Origin: CAZDKO01 sp964506075 [NCBI: uncultured bacterium]
GTDB lineage: Bacteria > CAZDME01 > JAYEMH01
Reading direction: 5' to 3'
Assembly (NCBI GenBank): GCA_964506075.1
Contig: CAZDKO010000041.1
Span: 1 to 11,091, forward strand
Length of the DNA: 11,091 nt
In this document: positions 6,539 through 11,091 of the stretch, in pieces
How the letters are laid out: each line of letters opens with the position of its first letter
Numbering within the stretch: position 1 is the stretch's first letter
Made by a program: the position numbers and the translations under genes
The notes under the pieces: model-generated
Told to the model about the DNA's origin: nothing
What the model saw: only the letters and a program-made list of their open reading frames with translations
The model's database searches: none

Positions 6539-7288
6539 ATGAAAAAATTAACTTTAATCACTGCTTTTAGCTTGGCAGTAGTGTTTTTTCTATTCGGCAG
6601 TGCTCAGGCCGTCACTTTCAGTTTAAGTGAAGCGGCTTTGCTCCAGTTATGGGAAGTGAATGAAAAGCCAGTTAATTCTGTAACTACGCTTTCTTTAGTT
6701 ACCGATGACCCGGCTTGGTACGGCGGAGGAGGGATGATTGGGACGGTAGGTTTTGTGGGCCAGTTATTCAGTCAACCGGGTAATCCGACCCATCCGTTTG
6801 CCACGATGCAGATAGGTGCCAATTCAACCGGGATTTCTCCTACTTTAGGGACTAACGGAGCGACGACCGCCCAGATAATAGGAACATCATTAGGAACCGC
6901 GCCGACAAACAGTCTGGTTGGATTTGACCGGTTCGCCATGAACCTTGCTAATGATAATGACGACGACTGGATGATTTGTCTTTATTTAAATACCGGTGCG
7001 GGAGAAGTTAATCAATACCAGACCAGTTGGATTACCGTGGCTCCGGGAACGGGTATCGGGCTTAGTATAGATTTAACCGGGGTAGCAGAGTTAGATAACG
7101 TCACCAATATCGGTTTCAAAATAGGGGCGAATCTGACCGGTCAGAGCGGAAATCCCAGTAATCCGGATACGTTTCATTTCTCTTCGTCTGCTATACCTGA
7201 AATGAATAGTCTGGTTTTACTGGGTTTTGGTTTAGTCGGGCTCATCGGCTGGGGAAAATTCGGATTAAAGCAACCCCAGAAAAACTGA
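6539..7288 (+). CDS. Exported PEM-tail protein, paralog 1 of three
   Basis: The start is ATG 6539, after GGAGGG, where the signal peptide begins (MKKLTLITAFSLAVVFF to about residue 24, ending AQA). An in-frame ATG at 6500 would add 13 polar residues and lacks a good site. The 249-aa product continues VTFSLSEAALLQLWEVNE, then GGGGMIGTVGFVGQLFSQPG, an acidic NDNDDDWMICLYLNTG strand, and LTGQSGNPSNPDTFHFSSS. The sorting box is PEM at 220-222 with LVLLGFGLVGLIGWGKFG. Close paralogs follow at 8017 and 9485. The family is unknown to me; length and strand pattern suggest a single beta-sandwich domain. It is preceded by small ORF copy 4 and leader block C. Confidence 0.86.
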   Translation: MKKLTLITAFSLAVVFFLFGSAQAVTFSLSEAALLQLWEVNEKPVNSVTTLSLVTDDPAWYGGGGMIGTVGFVGQLFSQPGNPTHPFATMQIGANSTGISPTLGTNGATTAQIIGTSLGTAPTNSLVGFDRFAMNLANDNDDDWMICLYLNTGAGEVNQYQTSWITVAPGTGIGLSIDLTGVAELDNVTNIGFKIGANLTGQSGNPSNPDTFHFSSSAIPEMNSLVLLGFGLVGLIGWGKFGLKQPQKN

Positions 7289-7656
7289 GGTGTATTTACC
7301 ACAAAATGTTTGAACTTTAACAGGCAATGGAGGTAAAAGCCAAGCATGTAAAGAATACACAAATTCTTATATTTTGAAATTTGAGGTGAAATGAATAAAT
7401 GCAGAAATCGCTAGATTCAATCGATACATTAATTCTAATATTTTTAGAATAATTGACCCTGAACGGGTAACAGAAGTTCTATGTCCAAATAGTATTTAAA
7501 TAAGGGCTTAAATATGACGATGATTATATTACCTTAGGTGGGAAGAATGAAATATGAATATTGGGATTGGGTATCAATAGTTATAAAGCACTTATAAATT
7601 TATATTTTAATTGAGAGAAATGATATACGTACTGCGGAATACCTGCAGGCGGTATG
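7289..7656. other. Gene-free AT-rich spacer between paralog units 1 and 2
   Basis: About 370 bases with no ORF longer than a few codons behind a usable ribosome site. The right end changes character, with GCGGAATAC repeated near 7634 and 7656 around a CCTGCAGG palindrome (about 7642-7649), and leads into leader block D. I see no RNA gene, terminator or hairpin of the H1-H3 types here. Confidence 0.5.
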
Positions 7657-7856
7657 CGGAATACGGACGACGAGATACGAACAACGAGATACCTCCCGTA
7701 GATTCTTGCAGAATCTGTACACGGGGACAGGCCCCCGTAGATTCTTATAGAATCTAAGCAGGGGGGCCCCCACAGTTTTGCTTACGCAAAACTAAATGTG
7801 GGAGCGGGCAAACAGGACCCGCCACAAAGCATGGCGGGTAAAAGGAGGTGATAGAG
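7657..7856 (+). repeat. Composite hairpin leader, block D (H1-H1-H2-H3)
   Basis: This is the most complete copy together with block C. It contains the CGGAATACGGACGACG string (7657-7672), H1 (AGATTCT 7700-7706 with AGAATCT 7710-7716), H1 again (7739-7745 with 7749-7755), H2 (GTTTTGC 7775-7781 with GCAAAAC 7786-7792, outer CCCACA 7769-7774 with TGTGGG 7797-7802) and H3 (7817-7824 with 7832-7839). The loops of H1 differ (TGC, TAT) while the stems stay perfect, which supports selection on the stem or recent copying of a palindrome. AAAAGGAGGTG follows. Confidence 0.85.
7763..7840 (+). repeat. 78-bp perfect direct repeat, copy 2 (partner 6281-6358)
   Basis: This is the partner of 6281-6358. Divergence resumes at once on the right (AAAAGGAGG here versus GGAAGGGAGG there). 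Confidence 0.85.
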
Positions 7857-7973
7857 ATGAAAAAAACAGGCACGATTTGTTTAGAAGACTGGCTGAGTTT
7901 TCTGGAAGGAGGACTGGGGAAAAACAGGAAATTTAAAATTTTGTGTGGAAAGGAAAGAAATAGAAAAAGATGA
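7857..7973 (+). CDS. Small LEGG-motif peptide, copy 5 (38 aa)
   Basis: The ORF starts at ATG 7857 behind AAAAGGAGGTGATAGAG. The peptide is MKKTGTICLEDW, LSFLEGGLGK, then NRKFKILCGKERNRKR. It keeps the family's fixed W12 to G19 spacing and the basic tail. A Cys is present in the tail as well as at residue 8. The arrangement copies that at 6378: leader block, small ORF, a 43-base gap, then a paralog gene at 8017. This suggests leader, small ORF and gene duplicated together. Function as for the other copies is undetermined. Confidence 0.82.
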   Translation: MKKTGTICLEDWLSFLEGGLGKNRKFKILCGKERNRKR

Positions 7974-8016
7974 AAAACTCGCATTTAAATAACACATATA
8001 AAAAGGAAGGTGGTTT

Positions 8017-8775
8017 ATGAAAAAACTCAGTTTTGTAACTATCCTGGGATTAATGGCTGTCTTTTTATTGACCGGTAATACCCAGGCTGTAACTTTCAGT
8101 TTAAGTGAAGCGGCTCTGCTCCAGTTATGGGAGGTGAATGAAGCGCCGATTAATCTTATATCTACGCTTTCTCTCGTCACCGATGACCCGGACTGGTATG
8201 GAGGCGGCGGAATGATTGGTTCAGTAGGGTTTGTCGGCCAGTTATTCAGTCAGCCGGGTAACCCGACTCGTCCGTTTGCGATGATGCAGGTAGGCGCCAA
8301 TTCAACCGGGGTTTCTCCGACTCTCAGCGGTTATTTAACCTCCGGAGCAACCACGGCGGAGATAATCGGGCTTTCTTTAGGCACGACGCCGACCAATAGT
8401 TTGCTTGGATTTGACAAGTTTTCTATGGTTGTTGCCAATGACAATGACGACGACTGGATGATTTGTCTTTATTTAAATACCGGTTCAGGAGAGGTTAATC
8501 AATACCAGACCAGTTGGATTACCGTGGTTCCGGGAACGACAATCGGGCTTAGTATAGATTTAACCGGGGTGTCGGAGTTAAATAACGTCACCAATATCGG
8601 TTTCAAAATAGGGGCAAACCTGACCGGTCAGAATGGTAATCCTAGTAATCCGGATACATTTCATTTTTCTTCGTCTCCCGTACCTGAAATGAATAGCCTG
8701 GTTTTACTGGGTTTTGGTTTAGTCGGGCTCATCGGCTGGGGAAAATTCGGACTTAATCAGACGAGAAGGAATTAA
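8017..8775 (+). CDS. Exported PEM-tail protein, paralog 2 of three
   Basis: The protein has 252 aa. The signal peptide is MKKLSFVTILGLMAVFLLTG, ending TQA near residue 25. The mature part matches the 6539 product almost throughout, with a short insertion (SGYLTS) at about residues 108-113. The sorting box is PEM at 223-225, followed by the same LVLLGFGLVGLIGWGKFG helix; the DNA for this tail differs from paralog 1 at only about one position over some 70 bases, a sign of recent duplication or gene conversion. ATG 8017 has AAAAGGAAGG upstream. Small ORF copy 5 precedes it. The ligand and the domain name are unknown. Confidence 0.87.
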   Translation: MKKLSFVTILGLMAVFLLTGNTQAVTFSLSEAALLQLWEVNEAPINLISTLSLVTDDPDWYGGGGMIGSVGFVGQLFSQPGNPTRPFAMMQVGANSTGVSPTLSGYLTSGATTAEIIGLSLGTTPTNSLLGFDKFSMVVANDNDDDWMICLYLNTGSGEVNQYQTSWITVVPGTTIGLSIDLTGVSELNNVTNIGFKIGANLTGQNGNPSNPDTFHFSSSPVPEMNSLVLLGFGLVGLIGWGKFGLNQTRRN

Positions 8776-9185
8776 AATTTAAGACAACATTATATTGTCA
8801 GTGTATGGAGGGAAAGGAATAGATGACTGATTTTAGATGATAAACTTACGAATAATTTTAAAACGGGTTTTCATCCTTCGGGATAGCGCTTAAGGCTACT
8901 CGGGGAAGAGTTATATGATAAACATAAAATTTGTTTTACCCATCAAGAGTATGTTTTCTTGAAAGATATTTTTTGTTTGATAATGCAGGAAGGAGAAAAA
9001 CTATTAATCCGGACTTATTTAAATATTTTATAAATTAACGATATTAATACAAATATAGATTAACGATTTTGAGCATTATGAATGAACGTTCTATCTCAAA
9101 AGGAGGTGAGTTTTAAAGGAATAAATACGTTTAAACAACGACACAAATGATGTTTTTATTTAACCAGGAAAGGAGGGTTCCAAAA
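8776..9185. other. Gene-free region with a GC-richer structured patch
   Basis: About 410 bases without a supported gene. Within AT-rich DNA, 8861-8910 stands out. It can fold as AAAC/GTTT (8861-8870), ATCC-TTCG-GGAT (8873-8884, a stable UUCG tetraloop), AGC/GCT around CTTAAG (8885-8897) and CTC/GAG (8899-8910). This could be a structured RNA, class unknown. The string ATCCGGACTTAT at 9007-9018 recurs at 10436-10447. Near 9102-9110 there is an AAAAGGAGGTGAG site that leads only to a 14-codon GTG frame. Confidence 0.4.
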
Positions 9186-9299
9186 ATGAAAAAGTCGGCA
9201 AGTGTCTCTTTAACTGATTGGCTGAATTTTTTAGAAGGAGGCGAAAAGGGTAAGAAGGTCAGATTTTTGTTTAATAAAGTAAAAAATCACAAGGGTTAA
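9186..9299 (+). CDS. Small LEGG-motif peptide, copy 6 (37 aa)
   Basis: The ORF starts at ATG 9186 after AAAGGAGGG. The peptide reads MKKSASVSLTDW, LNFLEGGEKG, then KKVRFLFNKVKNHKG. Residue 8 is Ser, not Cys, as in copy 7, so this pair forms a subtype (SLxDWL). It is followed 26 bases later by a second small ORF (9326), making the only tandem pair in the window. No H1-H3 leader precedes it, so hairpins and small ORF are separable modules. Function is undetermined. Confidence 0.8.
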   Translation: MKKSASVSLTDWLNFLEGGEKGKKVRFLFNKVKNHKG

Positions 9300-9325
9300 A
9301 AAATGATGGAAAGGAGATAACTGTA

Positions 9326-9442
9326 ATGAAAAAGATGAATACGATTTCTCTGTCGGATTGGTTAATGCTTCTGGAAGGGGGACTTGAGAAAAACAGGAAA
9401 TTTAAGCTTTTGTTTGAAAAAGAAAGAATTAGAAAAAAATAA
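9326..9442 (+). CDS. Small LEGG-motif peptide, copy 7 (38 aa)
   Basis: The ORF starts at ATG 9326 after AAAGGAG. The peptide is MKKMNTISLSDW, LMLLEGGLEK, then NRKFKLLFEKERIRKK. Its tail is nearly the same as that of copy 5 although the leader half resembles copy 6. Gly-Gly is encoded GGGGGA, which weakens the ribosome-site-like string while the amino acids are kept. It lies 42 bases before the paralog 3 gene, the same distance as in units 4 and 5. Confidence 0.82.
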   Translation: MKKMNTISLSDWLMLLEGGLEKNRKFKLLFEKERIRKK

Positions 9443-9484
9443 AAAACGTTACCGAAAGAAAAATTTGAAAGGAGAGCTAAATTT

Positions 9485-10252
9485 ATGAAGAAAATAAATC
9501 TGATAAGTATCCTGGGATTTATGTTCGTATTTCTGTTGGCCGGTGACAGTGAAGCCGTAACCTTCAGTTTAAATGATACGGCTTTGCTTCAGCTATGGGA
9601 TGTAAATGAAAATCCGGTTAATGCCGTCAGTTCCCTCTTTTTTGTAACTGATAATCCGGCAGTATACGGTGGAACAATGCTTGGCACCGTCGGGTTTGTA
9701 GGAACGCTCTACAGTACTTTTGGAAGTCCTGATTATCCCTATGCCGAAATGCAGATTGGAGCCAACTCTAACGGGGTTTCTCCGATTCTGGGAACTACGG
9801 GAGCGACAACTGCCAAGGTTATAGGTGATTCATTAGGGATCGCACCGACCAATAGTCTGGCCGGATTTGACGTTTTTAGTTTGAAGTTAGCCAATGATGA
9901 TGATGACAGTTGGATGGTCAGTCTCTATTTATATACGGGAACCGGGGAAGCCAATAAATACCAGACAGGCTGGACTACTTTAACTCCCGGGACAGGAACT
10001 ACCATGAGCATAGATTTAACCACCGTCGCGGAATTAAATAACGTGACCAACATCGGGTTCTCCGTAAAGGCAAATCTGACCGGTCAGAGCGGAAATCCCA
10101 GTAATCCGGATACGTTTCATTTTTCTGCTTCTTCAACGGTCCCGGAGCCGGGGACCCTGCTTTTAATGGGAGCGGGCTTATTCGGCCTGGTTATGGTTAC
10201 GAATAAAGGTTTCGCCGACCAAAAAACAAAAAAGAAAACATGGATAATTTAA
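9485..10252 (+). CDS. Exported PEP-tail protein, paralog 3 of three
   Basis: The protein has 255 aa. The signal peptide is MKKINLISILGFMFVFLLAG, ending SEA near residue 24. The domain is recognisably that of the 6539 and 8017 products: VTFSLNDTALLQLWDVNE, MLGTVGFVGTLYS, NDDDDSWMVSLYLYTG and LTGQSGNPSNPDTFHFSAS. It is more diverged overall. The sorting tail is different in kind: a standard PEP box (220-222, VPEPGTLLLMGAGLFGLVM) and a longer Lys-rich end replace the PEM tail. Bases 10073-10122 are identical to 7130-7179 in paralog 1, despite divergence elsewhere. ATG 9485 follows AAAGGAGAG. Two small LEGG ORFs precede it. Confidence 0.87.
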   Translation: MKKINLISILGFMFVFLLAGDSEAVTFSLNDTALLQLWDVNENPVNAVSSLFFVTDNPAVYGGTMLGTVGFVGTLYSTFGSPDYPYAEMQIGANSNGVSPILGTTGATTAKVIGDSLGIAPTNSLAGFDVFSLKLANDDDDSWMVSLYLYTGTGEANKYQTGWTTLTPGTGTTMSIDLTTVAELNNVTNIGFSVKANLTGQSGNPSNPDTFHFSASSTVPEPGTLLLMGAGLFGLVMVTNKGFADQKTKKKTWII

Positions 10253-10529
10253 CTCTGTTAATTCTCAAAATATAAAAAATATGATTAAACCATTTAATCT
10301 CTAATCCGGTAAAGAAGGATTATGAATGTTTGTTTTAAAATAAATATGACAGGACTTCGAATATATGTGTGGTGAAAAAATAATAAATCATAAAGCGCAA
10401 ACTTAGCGATAAAAAATGGCTATAAATAAGGAGTTATCCGGACTTATATTAATTTCATAAATTTAATTTATAAAAAATTAATAACAAAATTGAGTTTAAA
10501 AATCTGAAAATTTAATTTTAGGGGTTTAT
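10253..10529. other. AT-rich spacer before the last unit
   Basis: No gene is visible. One inverted repeat, TAATCC 10302-10307 with GGATTA 10317-10322, could form a 6-bp stem, without a T-run. The string ATCCGGACTTAT at 10436-10447 is shared with 9007-9018 upstream of the preceding unit, followed in both by similar TAAAT-rich sequence. Confidence 0.45.
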
Positions 10530-10652
10530 ATGCAATTGATAGAGCTTAATTCGTTTTACAGACTGACTGTAAAAGAGCAGCTTAACTATTTACTTCACCT
10601 GTTAAAAAAAGGAGGGATATTTATGGACAATATCATTTTAAACCCGGGTTAA
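10530..10652 (+). CDS. Possible divergent small leader ORF (40 aa)
   Basis: A 40-codon frame from ATG 10530 encodes MQLIELNSFYRLTVKEQLNY, LLHLLKKGGIFM, then DNIILNPG. It occupies the place where other units have a LEGG ORF and contains a Gly pair encoded GGAGGG, but Trp and Leu-Glu are missing and the ribosome site (AGGGG) is weak. An internal ATG at 10623 sits six bases after GGAGGG in the same frame, repeating the arrangement at 1488/1551. It is either a decayed or distant relative, or a chance frame. Confidence 0.3.
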   Translation: MQLIELNSFYRLTVKEQLNYLLHLLKKGGIFMDNIILNPG

Positions 10653-10770
10653 TCATTAAAAATTAATCAACTTAAACAATTTAAAAAGGAGGATAAAAAA
10701 GATGCAAAAGCTTAAATTAATTTTCAGAAAAATATTCCACAAAATGTTTTTAACCAAAGGAGAAAACGCA

Positions 10771-11091
10771 ATGAAATACAAAGTTTTAAATTTAATGTTG
10801 ATTTTCGCCGTGATATTTTTAGTAAATTTTAGCGCCGAAGCTTCTACTTATGTTCAGGATATTGGTGCTAACGCCGCTTTTGCTCAGCGTTCTGATAATG
10901 GTAACTGGGCTGATGTGCTTGGCGGCAGTGTATTTGAAACTTATGGATTTGAATACAATCAAAATGGTGACAATTTAGAAATTAAAATCTTCAGCAATTA
11001 CCCGCAGGCCGGATATACCGGAGGCAGCGGAGTGACCTGGCATACTACCCCCGGGGATTTTATGATTGACGTTAATCTGGACGGGACTTAT
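10771..11091 (+). CDS. PEP-CTERM-family exported protein, 3' end outside the window (partial)
   Basis: The start is ATG 10771, after AAAGGAG, because the signal peptide (MKYKVLNLMLIFAVIFLVN, ending AEA near residue 26) begins there. The 107 visible residues match the 2767 product: NWADVLGGSVFETYGFEY, IKIFSNYPQAG and TPGDFMIDVNLDGTY. A PEP-CTERM tail is expected beyond the edge but not seen. The frame is open upstream to ATG 10702, which has its own AAAAAGGAGG and would add 23 basic/hydrophobic residues; this may be an additional in-frame leader as at 1488/1551. The function is unknown. Confidence 0.8.
   Translation, partial: MKYKVLNLMLIFAVIFLVNFSAEASTYVQDIGANAAFAQRSDNGNWADVLGGSVFETYGFEYNQNGDNLEIKIFSNYPQAGYTGGSGVTWHTTPGDFMIDVNLDGTY

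Noticed and set aside
1-7760. H1 palindromes considered as a CRISPR array
   Set aside because: Only one or two copies per block, no regular spacers of 30-40 bases, and no cas genes. The units are simple hairpins.
2537-7984. Three similar minus-strand frames (2537-2725, 6272-6457, 7754-7984) sharing a CFVAG-type segment
   Set aside because: They are antisense to the repeated leader and LEGG ORFs, so their similarity follows from the plus-strand element. They lack good ribosome sites, and variation among copies falls on plus-strand third codon positions.
6186-8775. Insertion sequence or MITE carrying the duplicated unit
   Set aside because: No transposase frame, no clear terminal inverted repeats at both ends and no target duplication could be seen. 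Tandem duplication explains the layout.

Overview
The window is a one-strand (+) array of genes for small exported proteins. Nearly all carry an N-terminal signal peptide and a C-terminal PEP-CTERM-type sorting tail: a (V/I)PEP or (V/I)PEM box, a glycine-rich hydrophobic helix, then a short basic end. PEP-CTERM/exosortase systems belong to Gram-negative, often biofilm- or matrix-forming bacteria. With the moderately low GC, strong AAGGAGG ribosome sites, hairpin-rich intergenic DNA and many divergent paralogs, an uncultivated Gram-negative lineage is likely (for example Omnitrophota or a deltaproteobacterial relative; the phylum is a guess). No exosortase, transposase, tRNA or rRNA gene is visible.

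Layout: a hairpin leader, a 42-aa small ORF and a DUF1566-like PEP-CTERM protein (1-1323); a C39-peptidase-like PEP-CTERM protein whose small leader ORF is fused in frame (1488-2507); leader, small ORF and two PEP-CTERM genes (2511-4324); a beta-propeller-like protein and a jelly-roll-like protein (4566-6178); two tandemly duplicated units of leader, small ORF and paralogous PEM-type protein (6186-7288 and 7657-8775); a third paralog preceded by two small ORFs (9186-10252); and a last unit whose PEP-CTERM gene runs off the right edge (10530-11091).

The most notable signal is a family of 37-42-residue ORFs, mostly too short for routine gene calling, at the head of most units (126, 1488, 2601, 6378, 7857, 9186, 9326). 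All seven copies keep W12-L13, L16 and E17-G18-G19 at the same distance from the start Met, while their codons differ at third positions, so the peptide itself appears to be selected. The ORFs look like double-glycine-type precursors (19-residue leader plus a short, mostly basic tail), or like regulatory leader peptides. Four of them follow a composite leader of perfect hairpins (H1 AGATTCT/AGAATCT, H2 GTTTTGC/GCAAAAC, H3 ACCCGCCA/TGGCGGGT), in which H3 ends just upstream of the small ORF's ribosome site.

Proposed working: each unit makes one or two surface or matrix proteins anchored or released by a distant exosortase, with the small ORF translated first. Whether the small peptides are secreted, processed or purely regulatory cannot be decided from the sequence.
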